Notes under the pieces: generated by a model
Told to the model about the DNA's origin: nothing
Database searches by the model: none
The model's input: the letters and a program-made list of their open reading frames with translations, nothing else
Shown here: positions 1 through 8,011 of the stretch, one piece after another
Numbering within the stretch: the first letter of the stretch is position 1
Layout: each line of letters begins with the position of its first letter
Assembly: GCA_965214305.1 (NCBI GenBank)
Contig: OZ243949.1
Span: 1 to 64,000, forward strand
DNA: 64,000 nt
Direction of reading: 5' to 3'
From: Azophilus sp965214305
Lineage (GTDB): Bacteria; Pseudomonadota; Gammaproteobacteria; Pseudomonadales; Azotimanducaceae
Position numbers and translations under genes: made by a program

Positions 1-1
1 T

Positions 2-79
2 GCCGGTTTTGACGATGCGGTGGTGGCGCTCATGTCGGGTGCGCCGGCACCGGCGACGATTCGTGCCCTGATCGACTGA
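2..79 (+). CDS. C-terminal end of an unidentified protein (partial)
   Basis: The first 25 codons of this frame are open from the window edge and stop with TGA at 77-79, giving a tail rich in Ala, Val and Gly that ends ATIRALID. The fragment is too short to identify. A weak stem (GGGAGT at 87-92 with ACTCCC at 103-108) follows the stop and could end its transcript, but there is no clear T-run after it. Confidence 0.4.
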   Translation, partial: AGFDDAVVALMSGAPAPATIRALID

Positions 80-196
80 AAAATTTGGGAGTTATCTATT
101 TGACTCCCACGACCACAACAAATTGTGACAAGCAGCTTTTATGAACACAACATCTAGTGGAAGATGGCGTTAATTGTATAAATCCTAAAAATTTTC

Positions 197-225
197 TTGA
201 CAGCGCCCGGCTTCCGACCTAAAAA
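197..225 (+). promoter_or_regulatory. Sigma-70-type promoter for the small acidic protein gene
   Basis: A perfect -35 hexamer TTGACA lies at 197-202. After exactly 17 bp comes TAAAAA at 220-225, a fair -10 match. The start codon at 279 is about 50 nt further on. The AT-rich stretch upstream (about 80-196) could serve as an UP element. This is inferred from consensus only. Confidence 0.5.
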
Positions 226-278
226 GCGTGGCAAAAGGGGTATCTGTACGACTGTAATCGGGACGGGTTGGGACGGTC

Positions 279-554
279 ATGCGGGAATCCGAAGAGGAAA
301 ATTCGTTAGATTTCGCGATGCCGGAGGGCGAGGGCATTGAGGGTGCCGACGATGCCGCATTGCCTGAGGAAGACGCCGAGGAGTTTGACGCCCACGGCGA
401 CGATGACAGCGAAAATCTTGATAAAGTTGTTTCGATGTCCGGCCGCGAACAAGCCGGTTGCAATTTCGCCATTCGTCGTGCGATAGAGCGTCGCATGGAG
501 CAAAAGGCGCTCGACCAGGATTTGGATTACTTGGATGGCGAACTCGACGACTGA
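279..554 (+). CDS. Small acidic protein, PA3496-like
   Basis: This is a 91-residue, strongly acidic protein. The first 50 residues are mostly Glu and Asp. The C-terminal third is a charged helix (RRAIERRMEQKAL) followed by DYLDGELDD. That layout, an acidic N-terminus plus a short R-R-x-I-E helix near the end, resembles the small PA3496-type putative regulatory proteins of gammaproteobacteria. The resemblance is from memory of the pattern, not a search. A good promoter sits upstream and no operon partner follows; the next 400 bp are repeats. Function unknown. Confidence 0.55.
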   Translation: MRESEEENSLDFAMPEGEGIEGADDAALPEEDAEEFDAHGDDDSENLDKVVSMSGREQAGCNFAIRRAIERRMEQKALDQDLDYLDGELDD

Positions 555-587
555 CCGGGCCCGTCGAGCCATACCGCCCTAACTTAG

Positions 588-680
588 CTGTTTCACCAAG
601 CCGCTTGTCTGTTTGATGAATTTCCCATGTTTTTGCCCGATTTTCCCGAAAATTCAGGCTGCCGTTCAATTTGCAAACTG
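588..680 (-). repeat. Dispersed repeat B, copy 1
   Basis: Read on the minus strand, this stretch matches about 27262-27340 on the plus strand with only scattered differences. The shared core is GGCAGCCTGAATTTTC followed by GGAAAATCG, and the match ends with GCGGCTTGGTGAAA. Both copies are intergenic and start just outside a gene. The role is unknown. Confidence 0.65.
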
Positions 681-727
681 CGCTGGCTTGTCTTTTGCTC
701 CCATGCGTGTCCATGCTCGCTCCACCT

Positions 728-890
728 AGGCGCCTCTGCCTGCGGAATGCACGGCTGCAAAGCCGCTGCCGCTCGCCCCTTTGAACGTTCGATTTCGTCA
801 AATAGGGCTGGATATTCTCCTCAATCGCCCGCCCAAAGGGACGGCGGCATCGAATTTTCGCTTTCGCGACTTCCGCAGGCAGAGGATACT
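728..890 (+). mobile_element. 163-bp MITE-like element, copy 1
   Basis: The element is bounded by inverted repeats: AGGCGCCTCTGCCTGCGGAA at 728-747 and the near-perfect complement at 871-890. A copy of identical length lies in opposite orientation at 49169-49331. Inside are a GC-rich hairpin (CGGCTGCAAAGCCG) and a partly palindromic centre. There is no coding capacity, so if mobile it must be moved by a transposase encoded elsewhere. The transposase family is unknown. Confidence 0.7.
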
Positions 891-927
891 AGGAGCCTCT
901 GCCTGCGGAAGTCGCGAAAGCGAAGAT
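891..927 (+). repeat. Solo end of the MITE-like element
   Basis: This starts with the consensus terminal repeat AGGAGCCTCTGCCTGCGGAA and continues with the subterminal GTCGCGAAAGCGAA. It directly abuts the full copy at 728-890. Together they form a hairpin with 32-nt arms (854-885 and 896-927, one mismatch) around a 10-nt loop, about 45 bp upstream of selD. It may affect transcription into selD, but that is inference. Confidence 0.65.
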
Positions 928-972
928 CCGCCGCGATCATCGCGGCCCCCGGCGGCATATGCGGACTAAATC

Positions 973-3144
973 ATGCGGCCCAATCCCAGGCCATCGGTTA
1001 GCGACCTGCTGTTGGTCGGCGGCGGCCATAGCCACATTGAAGTGCTTCGGGCATTGGCGATGGCACCGCTTGCTGGTGTGCGTGTCACACTACTGGCCCG
1101 CGAGGCGCACAGTCCCTACTCCGGCATGTTGCCCGGCCATGTCGCCGGCCATTATGGCTGGGAAGATTTGCACATTGATCTCGGCCCGTTGTGCCGGTGC
1201 GCCAGCGCGCGGCTGATCGTTGACGAGGTGACCGGGCTGGATTTGCGGCATAACCTCGCTCACTGCGCCAAGCGGCCACCGGTGCGCTTCGATACCCTGT
1301 CGATCAATTGCGGTGCCGCGCCGCAGCCGTTCGGCGAGGTGGGTGTGCCCGTTAAACCCATTGGTCGTTTTCTACCGCAGTGGCAGGCAGTGCGCGATCA
1401 GGCCAGGGCCGGTGCCCGCATCCTGTTTGTGGGCGGCGGTGCCGGTGGTGTGGAATTGGCTTTGGCGGCGCGCAAGGCGCTGCCCCGCACCGTCGAGATG
1501 CAAATTGTGACGCGCGCCCTGTTACCCGGACATGGCCGGCGCGCACAGTGGCTGCTTGCCGATGAACTGGCGCGGGCACAGATCGGCTTGCGCTTGGCGT
1601 CGGTAACGGCGACCGCGGACAACACACTAACACTCGATGACGGCTCTGTTGTGGAATTCGACTGGTTGTTTTGGGTTACCGGCGTGGTGGCGCCGGATTG
1701 GCTTCGGGAAAGCGAACTCGCCACCGATGCGCAGGGCTTCGCCAGAGTGGATGGGCGCTTGCAATCGCTGTCCCATCCTCAGGTGTTCGCGGCCGGCGAT
1801 GCGGCCAGCCTTGCGGGCCAGACGCGGCCCAAGTCCGGCGTGATTGCCGTGCGGACCGGCCCGATATTGGCAACGAATCTGCGCCGCCATATGGAGGGGC
1901 GTCCAACCAAGCGATTTCGTGCGCAAAAGCGGTTTTTGAGCCTAATCGGCACCGGCGACGGGCGTGCGGTTGCCTCCCGTTCCGGGTTGGCTTTGCGGGG
2001 GGCTTGGGTCTGGCATTGGAAGGATTGGATCGACCGGCGCTTCATGACGAAATATCAGACACTACCGGAAAGGGTCGCCATTGTGCCGCCGCAAAGCCCC
2101 AAAACCGCGGTTGACACCACCGATCAGCCGACATTCGACCCGATGCGCTGCGGCGGTTGCGGCGCGAAACTCGCCAGCGCTCCCCTACTGCGTGTGCTGC
2201 AACGATTGCCTGAGCAAAGCCACCCCGATGTCCTGCGGGGCATCGGTGAAGATGCGGCGGTGCTGCGCGGCCACGGCGAGCCGCTGCTGCTGACCGTGGA
2301 TGGATTCCGTAGTCTCATCGATGATCCCTATCGTTTTGGCCGCATCACCGCCCACCACAGCCTGAACGACATCTATGCCATGGGTGCGCTACCCACCAGC
2401 GCCCTGGCCATTGCCACGATACCGTTGATGGCCGAGGCGCTGATGGAAGCGGAGCTCTATGATTTGCTCAAGGGCGCGGTCGATGTATTGAACGCGGACG
2501 CTGTGCCCTTGGTCGGTGGCCATTCGGCCGAGGGTGCCGAACTCTCGCTGGGATTGGCCATTACCGGCAGGGCGGTGGCGCCACTGTTGGCCAAGGATGG
2601 CGGCGAACCGGGCGACCGATTGATTTTGACCAAACCACTTGGCAGTGGCGTGTTGTTTGCGGCGCAGATGCGCGGCCTGGCAACCACCCGCTCAATCGAA
2701 CTGGCCATTGCCAGCATGGACCACTCCAACCGCCGCGCGATCGATATTCTCCGCGCACAGGGCGCCCGCGCCTGCACCGACGTTACCGGCTTCGGCTTGG
2801 TGGGCCACCTGGGGGAAATGCTGCGGGCATCCGGCGTCGGCGCGGAACTGGCGGTGCAAACCCTACCCTCGTTCGACGGGGCCCTGGCCTGTTTCGAACG
2901 GGGGGCGAGCAGCGTGTTGCAGTCGAGCAACGCCCGGGCCCTGGCCGATTTTGAGTTGCGCGGCCTGGCTTTTGATGATCCGCGGGTTTGTCTTCTGGCG
3001 GATCCGCAGACCGCCGGGGGATTGCTCGCCTCTGTACCGGCGGCGGCGGCGGCGGATTGCCTAAGGGCACTGCGCGCCGCCAACTACGCCGCCAGCGCCG
3101 ATATTGGTTGCCTAACGACGGGTGCCCGCATCATTCACGCATAG
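973..3144 (+). CDS. selD: Bifunctional FAD/NAD(P) oxidoreductase - selenide, water dikinase
   Basis: This is a 723-residue fusion. Residues 1-380 are a pyridine-nucleotide-disulphide-type oxidoreductase, with FAD motif GGGHSH at 16-21 and a second dinucleotide fold starting near ILFVGGGAGGVE (about 150). Residues from about 387 are SelD, which makes selenophosphate from selenide and ATP. The catalytic loop RCGGCGAKL has Cys at the usual Cys/Sec position, and the conserved TDVTGFGLVGHL lies near 603. Such fusions are known in proteobacteria; the N-terminal domain is thought to supply reduced selenium. The other sel genes lie about 22 kb away. I chose ATG 973 because it immediately precedes the FAD fold. 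A 142-bp copy of its 3' part occurs at 4416-4557. Confidence 0.93.
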   Translation: MRPNPRPSVSDLLLVGGGHSHIEVLRALAMAPLAGVRVTLLAREAHSPYSGMLPGHVAGHYGWEDLHIDLGPLCRCASARLIVDEVTGLDLRHNLAHCAKRPPVRFDTLSINCGAAPQPFGEVGVPVKPIGRFLPQWQAVRDQARAGARILFVGGGAGGVELALAARKALPRTVEMQIVTRALLPGHGRRAQWLLADELARAQIGLRLASVTATADNTLTLDDGSVVEFDWLFWVTGVVAPDWLRESELATDAQGFARVDGRLQSLSHPQVFAAGDAASLAGQTRPKSGVIAVRTGPILATNLRRHMEGRPTKRFRAQKRFLSLIGTGDGRAVASRSGLALRGAWVWHWKDWIDRRFMTKYQTLPERVAIVPPQSPKTAVDTTDQPTFDPMRCGGCGAKLASAPLLRVLQRLPEQSHPDVLRGIGEDAAVLRGHGEPLLLTVDGFRSLIDDPYRFGRITAHHSLNDIYAMGALPTSALAIATIPLMAEALMEAELYDLLKGAVDVLNADAVPLVGGHSAEGAELSLGLAITGRAVAPLLAKDGGEPGDRLILTKPLGSGVLFAAQMRGLATTRSIELAIASMDHSNRRAIDILRAQGARACTDVTGFGLVGHLGEMLRASGVGAELAVQTLPSFDGALACFERGASSVLQSSNARALADFELRGLAFDDPRVCLLADPQTAGGLLASVPAAAAADCLRALRAANYAASADIGCLTTGARIIHA

Positions 3145-3288
3145 CTTGCATGACGGACTCGCGCATCACCGCCCCGGAAGCTCAGCAAGGATGGCCGTCT
3201 CGCCATGGGCGAGAAAATCACCCGGGTTGTATCTCATCAGCGCTTCGCAATGCAGTCCGGTGGCCTGAAGGCGCTTTGCTCCGGACCA

Positions 3289-4278
3289 TCAGGCATTGAC
3301 ATCAATAACGATACGACCTTTGACGTTACCGGCCAGCAACTCGACACCCAGATCGATGACCCGGCTCATCGGCTCCACGCGGTACACCGTCGCCAACTGA
3401 TCCGGATCGAGCAGTTCCGCCAGATCAGCCCAGGCACGTTCACGCACCTCAGGACCGGCCAGCACCGAGTCTACTCCTCTCAAGGTTACGCCGCGAAGAA
3501 TGAACGGCATCACCGAAGCTGCCAGTTTGGGGCTGGCTGCCAGACCACAGGCGGCGACAAGACCCTCGTATTGCATCTGGGCCAACGAGGTAGCCAGGAT
3601 CTCGCCGCCGACCGTATCCACCGCAGCGGCCCACAATTCCTTCTCAAGCGGCTTTGCCGGCCGATTCAGGTCATCCCTGGCGAGGATGGTGCTGGCGCCC
3701 AGTTCATGCAGATAGGCGGTCGCATCCCGAACGCGCCCGGTCACTGCGGTAACAGCGTAACCCAGCCTCGCCAGCAACATAACAGCCACCGAACCCACGC
3801 CGCCCGCGGCGCCGGTCACCAGCACAGGGCCGTCCTCCGGCCCGATTTCCTTGTCGCGGATTGCGTTGACGCAGAGCATTGCAGTGTAACCGGCGGTGCC
3901 AATAGCCATGGCCTGTTCGGTGGAGAAATTGGCTGGCATGGGTGTTAGCCACTCACTTTTTAGGCTTTGTCTCTGGCTGTAGCCACCCCAGGCGGTCTCG
4001 GAGAGACCATGGCCGTTCACCAGCACCTTGTCACCGGGGCTGTACTGCGCCCTGCCCGATTCCAGAACCGTTCCCGCCAGATCGATGCCGCAGACCATGG
4101 GGAAGCGCCGGCAAATGCCTTTGCCGCTGATTGCCAGCCCGTCTTTGTAGTTCAAGCTGGAGTAGTCGATTTCCACCAGCACCTCGTTATCGGGAAAATC
4201 ATCCGGTGACAGCGCCTTGATCAGCGCCCTGTCGGCACCCTCTTCTAACACCACTGCCCTGAAACTCTCCTGCGACAT
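3289..4278 (-). CDS. acuI: Acrylyl-CoA reductase / YhdH-type quinone oxidoreductase
   Basis: This is a 329-residue, zinc-free medium-chain dehydrogenase of the AcuI/YhdH type. It has an N-terminal GroES-like fold with SSLNYKDGLA (about 39-48), a Rossmann motif VTGAAGGVGSVA near 150, and the family tail KGRIVIDVNA. AcuI reduces toxic acryloyl-CoA to propionyl-CoA with NADPH, for example in DMSP and 3-hydroxypropionate metabolism. Length matches the family. Just upstream, at 4315-4405, sits a copy of the metX start region in the same orientation, which may serve as its promoter. The exact substrate cannot be fixed from sequence. Confidence 0.88.
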   Translation of the reverse strand: MSQESFRAVVLEEGADRALIKALSPDDFPDNEVLVEIDYSSLNYKDGLAISGKGICRRFPMVCGIDLAGTVLESGRAQYSPGDKVLVNGHGLSETAWGGYSQRQSLKSEWLTPMPANFSTEQAMAIGTAGYTAMLCVNAIRDKEIGPEDGPVLVTGAAGGVGSVAVMLLARLGYAVTAVTGRVRDATAYLHELGASTILARDDLNRPAKPLEKELWAAAVDTVGGEILATSLAQMQYEGLVAACGLAASPKLAASVMPFILRGVTLRGVDSVLAGPEVRERAWADLAELLDPDQLATVYRVEPMSRVIDLGVELLAGNVKGRIVIDVNA

Positions 4279-4314
4279 CTGTGCCCTCCTGTATTGAATG
4301 ATATGAAACCGAAT

Positions 4315-4405
4315 GAAAAGTGCCGTTTACGGTGGGTTGCCGCAGTGCGCTCATGGGCCGACCGTAGCAGAAGGGTTGTCGGCCTGACAACGCGGTCTGT
4401 GCAAG
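4315..4405 (-). repeat. Duplicate of the metX 5' end and upstream region
   Basis: About 91 bp match 17218-17310 at roughly 95 percent, with four substitutions and a short gap. In the metX copy this covers the first 13 codons (MSALQQL...) plus about 50 bp upstream. Here the copy keeps the ATG and reads on the minus strand towards acuI, whose start is 37 bp beyond, so the copied metX control region lies where an acuI promoter should be. Confidence 0.85.
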
Positions 4406-4415
4406 CACCGTAAGT

Positions 4416-4557
4416 CTCCGCACACAGGGTGCCCGCGCCTGCACCGACGTTCCCGGCTTCGGCTTGGTGGGCCGCCTTGGGGAAATACTGCGGGCATCCG
4501 GCGTCGGCGCGGAACTCGCAGTCCAAACCCTGCCCTCGTTCGATGGGGGCCCCGGCC
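4416..4557 (+). pseudogene. Internal fragment of selD
   Basis: About 142 bp match selD 2749-2889 at roughly 90 percent. The fragment encodes the region around TDVTGFGLVGHL, with a changed Val-Thr to Val-Pro step and one extra base near its end. It has no start, no stop and no other part of selD, so it is a dead duplicate. Differences are spread over several codons, so the copy is not very recent. Confidence 0.85.
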
Positions 4558-4593
4558 AAAAGAATGAGCGCCAAGCCCCGCGCTGGTGCCGTC

Positions 4594-6204
4594 TCACCGG
4601 GGTTGCAGGATCATCGCCGCCGCCTTCTCGGCAATCATCATCGTCGGGATGCTGGTGTTGCCGCCGACGATGGACGGCATGATTGATGCATCGACGACGC
4701 GCAGAGCATCAATGCCATTGACCCGCAGTTCGTGGTCGACGACGGCATCCGCATCGCTGCCCATGCGGCAGGTTCCAACCGGATGGAAAATGGTATTGGC
4801 CGAGTCCCTGATCCAGTGGTCAATACCCGCGTCGGTCCTAACATCCGCACCGGGTGCAAGCTCCGCGCCACGGAACGGATCCATCGCACGATGGCTGTTA
4901 ATTTCCCGCACCCTATGTACGCCGCGCCGCAGGCAAGCCAGGTCCTCCTCGCTGTCGAGATACCGCGGATCGATTAGCGGCGCCTCCAGCGGATCTGTCG
5001 AACGGATAAGCACCGAACCCCGGCTGCGGGGGCGCAATTGATAGATATTGGTTAGAAAACCATGCTGCATCTGCCCGCTTTGCGTGGTCTCCAATGACAA
5101 ACCCGGCACGGTCGTGATGTGCATATCGGGCTTCTCCAGATGCGGCTCGGTACGGAGAAATCCACCGGCCTCCAGCGGTACCGAGGCACCCGGCCCGGCG
5201 CCAAAAAGCAAGGCTCGCAGACCCGCAAAAAATGCACGATCCGCCCGCATTAGCCGATAGAGCGTGATGGGCTCGCGGCATTCGTAGCGCACATAGATGC
5301 CGAGATGATCTTGGAGATTTTGGCCGACCGTCGGCAAGGCGTGCTGTACATCGACACCGACCGAAGCGAGATGCTCAGGGTCGCCGATACCCGATATCTG
5401 CAACAGCGCCGGCGAGTTCACGGCACCCGCGCTGACAATCACCTCGCGTCGCGCCCGCACGATCTCGACAGCGCGCCCCCGTACCAGCTCGACACCGGTG
5501 CAGCGCCGCTGCTCGAGTAGTAGACGCAACACCCTGGCACCGGTCGCCACCCGCAGGTTCGGCCGTTGCCGTACCGGCTTCAAAAAGGCGCTCGCAGCGG
5601 TCACGCGGCGTCCGTTTTTGATGTTGAAATCGTACAGCCCGACACCTTCTTGGTCCGCACTATTGAAGTCGTCGTTGCGCGGATACCCCGCTGCCATCGC
5701 CGCCGCTAGCCAGGCCCGGTAGATGGGATGGTCGCCGCTGGCTTGCTCCGTGTGCAACTCGCCATCGAACCCGTGGTAGTGATGTTGTTGCGGATGACTG
5801 GCGTTGCTTTCGAAGCGCCTGAAATACGGCAACACTTCGTCGTAGGACCAACCCCGAAGCCCGGCCGCCGCCCATCCGTCGTAGTCGTTGCGATGGCCGC
5901 GAATCGCCATCATGCCGTTGATTGCGGTGGAGCCGCCGAGCACCCGTCCGCGTGGCCAAGGAATGGTACGGCCGTGCAAGCCGGGTTGCACAACCGTCTC
6001 GTATCCCCAATTGAGGCTCTTCATGAAATACAGCAGACCAGCCGCGACCGGCACACGGATCAGAGGATTCCAGTCAGGCCCGCCCGCCTCCAGCAACAGC
6101 ACAGAGTGTTCCGAGGCCGACAGCCGGTTGGCCAACAACGAGCCCGCCGCGCCACTGCCGACGACGATAAAGTCGACTTCCACGAATCTCTTTGTGCCGA
6201 CCAC
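4594..6204 (-). CDS. GMC-family FAD oxidoreductase (choline/alcohol dehydrogenase-like)
   Basis: This is a 536-residue flavoprotein. The N-terminal FAD motif is VVGSGAAGSLLANRL (about 14-28). The GMC signature region GRVLGGSTAINGM lies near 85-97, and the C-terminal catalytic block HPVGTCRMGSDADAVVD is followed by SIMPSIVGGNT. Length and order fit the BetA/alkanol dehydrogenase branch, which oxidises primary alcohols with a quinone or O2 as acceptor. Its start lies only 13 bp after the ABC ATPase stop, so it is probably the last gene of that transport operon. Choline is one possible substrate, but no betaine aldehyde dehydrogenase gene is nearby. Confidence 0.85.
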   Translation of the reverse strand: MVGTKRFVEVDFIVVGSGAAGSLLANRLSASEHSVLLLEAGGPDWNPLIRVPVAAGLLYFMKSLNWGYETVVQPGLHGRTIPWPRGRVLGGSTAINGMMAIRGHRNDYDGWAAAGLRGWSYDEVLPYFRRFESNASHPQQHHYHGFDGELHTEQASGDHPIYRAWLAAAMAAGYPRNDDFNSADQEGVGLYDFNIKNGRRVTAASAFLKPVRQRPNLRVATGARVLRLLLEQRRCTGVELVRGRAVEIVRARREVIVSAGAVNSPALLQISGIGDPEHLASVGVDVQHALPTVGQNLQDHLGIYVRYECREPITLYRLMRADRAFFAGLRALLFGAGPGASVPLEAGGFLRTEPHLEKPDMHITTVPGLSLETTQSGQMQHGFLTNIYQLRPRSRGSVLIRSTDPLEAPLIDPRYLDSEEDLACLRRGVHRVREINSHRAMDPFRGAELAPGADVRTDAGIDHWIRDSANTIFHPVGTCRMGSDADAVVDHELRVNGIDALRVVDASIMPSIVGGNTSIPTMMIAEKAAAMILQPR

Positions 6205-6217
6205 TATCTATACCGTC

Positions 6218-8011
6218 CTATACCGTCGTCGATAGAGCGCGAGGCAGCTTGTCCGTGGCCCGCCAACAACGAACCTGCCGATCCTCCCCGTAAGCCTGTA
6301 ACTGCTGAGGCCGCGCCGCGCATCTCGGCAACGCCCGGCCACAACGCGACGCCAGAAAACAACCTGTGGGCAGATTGATCGGGCTCGGAATGTCGCCCGT
6401 CAACACTGCGGATAAGGCTCGCTCGGGCCGGCGCCGGTCGGGTTCGATATCGAGATGCGCCTCCATGAGCGCCTTTGTATAGGGGTGTTGCGGGTCGCCG
6501 AGCAACCGCGCTCCGGGGCCGATTTCCACGATCTGGCCGAGATACATGACGGCCAGCCTGTCGCTAATGGCCGCAACGGCGCTCAGGTCGTGAGAGATGA
6601 ACAGACAAGCGAGCTTCCGGTCGCCGTTAAGACGCACCAGCAGATCGAGCAGTTCCCGACGAGCCTCGGGAGTCAGAGCCGCTGTCGGTTCATCAAGGAT
6701 CAACAGCAGCGGATCGACTGCCAGGGCTCTGGCAATGTTGGCCTTCTGTAGTACGCCGGTGCTGACCTCCCGCGGCTTCAAGCCGTATACCCGGGCGTCG
6801 CAGCCGACGCGCTCGAGCATCGCTACCGCAGCCCTTGCTCCGGCGGTGCCGGTGAGACCGGAATGCAGACGAACCGCCTCCTCGACGCTGCGCCCGATCG
6901 TCCACCTGGGATCAAAGCTATCGAACGGGTCTTGACGCACATACTGCAAACGGCGGCGCAGCTCCCGTCTGCCGTAGTCGGCGAGCGGTTTGCCCATAAA
7001 GCGTATAAGTCCCGTTGTCGGTGTTTCCAGACCGGCGAGACAACGCCCGACAGTCGTCTTGCCCGAGCCGGACTCCCCGATTAGCGCAAGCGTTTCGCCG
7101 GGATTGATGTGCAGCGACACGCCGCTGAGCGCTTTTACGCTGTCGCGGGAACGGCGCAACGGGAAGCTTCGCGTTAGCTCTTCGATATCGGCTATGGGGC
7201 GCTCCGAGGGCCGGGCTTGCACCAGGGCCGCCCGGCGTGGCCCATCGGCCGATAACCTTCCCGTCGCGGCGGCAAGACCCCGGAAATACGAGCGGCAGTC
7301 GGTAGCGGCGCTGATCGTGCCGCGTTCGAGCTGGATCACATGATCGCAGTAGTTGGCGAGTATTCCGGGTTCCTGGGTGGCCAACAGGACGGCCAGCTGG
7401 CGTTCTCTGGTTTCCGCCCAGAGCCAATCCAGGAACTGGGCTTGGACCGTAACATCAAGCCCGCTGGTCGGTTCGTCGGCCACCAGTACGCTCGGCGAGC
7501 CCGCCAGCGCCATCGCAATCAATGCCCGCTGTGCCATACCGCCGGAGAGCTCGTGCGCAAAATTCGCCACACGTCGTTGCGGATCATTGATGCCGACACG
7601 CTCAAGCAAGCGCACCGCCACGCCGTCCTTGGGCGGGGCGGTTTGTTCGCGAGCCGCCTTCCAGATCGCCTCGATTTGCGCGCCGATTCGCAACATCGGA
7701 TGCAGGGCGCTACGGGCGGGTTGGCTGATCAACGCAATCTCGCCACCACGCAAGGTTCGGAGCATTCGCTCGTCCATCGTCAGCAGGTCGCGGCCACGAA
7801 ACAGGAGCCGCCCCGCGCTGATCGCAAGTCCCGGCTTGGTCAAGCCGAGCAAGGCCCGAACCAGTGTGGACTTGCCGCTGCCGGCGGCACCGGTGAGACC
7901 GATGATTTCTCCCCCGTGCAGATCGAAGCTCAGGTCTTGCAATATCGGTGTGGCATCCGCATCGGCCCTCTGTACCGATAGCCCGCGAATGGACAACCGC
8001 GCCTCAGTCAT
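6218..8011 (-). CDS. Oligopeptide/dipeptide ABC transporter, fused double ATP-binding protein
   Basis: This 597-residue protein fuses two DppD/DppF-type ATPase halves. Half one has Walker A GAAGSGKST, signature LSGGMAQR and Walker B VLVADEPTSGLD. Half two has GESGSGKTT and LLILDEPTAAL, but its signature is degenerate: VSTGVLQK instead of LSGGQ-like. The C-terminus has the oligopeptide-transporter extension with spaced cysteines (CFLASRCGRALPRCA), which in related proteins may hold an iron-sulphur cluster. The start is ATG 8011, which overlaps the permease stop by 8 nt. It powers the permease pair encoded just upstream. Confidence 0.9.
   Translation of the reverse strand: MTEARLSIRGLSVQRADADATPILQDLSFDLHGGEIIGLTGAAGSGKSTLVRALLGLTKPGLAISAGRLLFRGRDLLTMDERMLRTLRGGEIALISQPARSALHPMLRIGAQIEAIWKAAREQTAPPKDGVAVRLLERVGINDPQRRVANFAHELSGGMAQRALIAMALAGSPSVLVADEPTSGLDVTVQAQFLDWLWAETRERQLAVLLATQEPGILANYCDHVIQLERGTISAATDCRSYFRGLAAATGRLSADGPRRAALVQARPSERPIADIEELTRSFPLRRSRDSVKALSGVSLHINPGETLALIGESGSGKTTVGRCLAGLETPTTGLIRFMGKPLADYGRRELRRRLQYVRQDPFDSFDPRWTIGRSVEEAVRLHSGLTGTAGARAAVAMLERVGCDARVYGLKPREVSTGVLQKANIARALAVDPLLLILDEPTAALTPEARRELLDLLVRLNGDRKLACLFISHDLSAVAAISDRLAVMYLGQIVEIGPGARLLGDPQHPYTKALMEAHLDIEPDRRRPERALSAVLTGDIPSPINLPTGCFLASRCGRALPRCAARPQQLQAYGEDRQVRCWRATDKLPRALSTTV

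Larger units (their letters stand above)
555..972. other. Intergenic repeat block, no gene
   Basis: The 418 bp between the acidic protein gene and selD hold no convincing gene. They contain one copy of an 85-90 bp dispersed repeat (588-680), a full 163-bp terminal-inverted-repeat element (728-890) and the end of a second one abutting it (891-927). Open frames here, such as one starting at 627, also appear in repeat copies elsewhere in the window and are not genes. Confidence 0.7.
4279..4593. other. Intergenic mosaic of duplicated gene fragments
   Basis: The 315 bp between acuI and the GMC oxidoreductase gene hold no intact gene. Most of it is two adjacent pieces copied from other genes in this window: the metX start region (4315-4405) and an internal part of selD (4416-4557). 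Confidence 0.75.

Noticed and set aside
627..1001. 124-codon plus-strand frame before selD
   Set aside because: Made of dispersed repeat B and the MITE-like element; the same translated pieces recur near 27.3 kb, 20.5 kb and 49.2 kb.
4199..4597. 132-codon minus-strand frame upstream of acuI
   Set aside because: It only strings together the copied metX and selD pieces with the acuI start; no independent gene.
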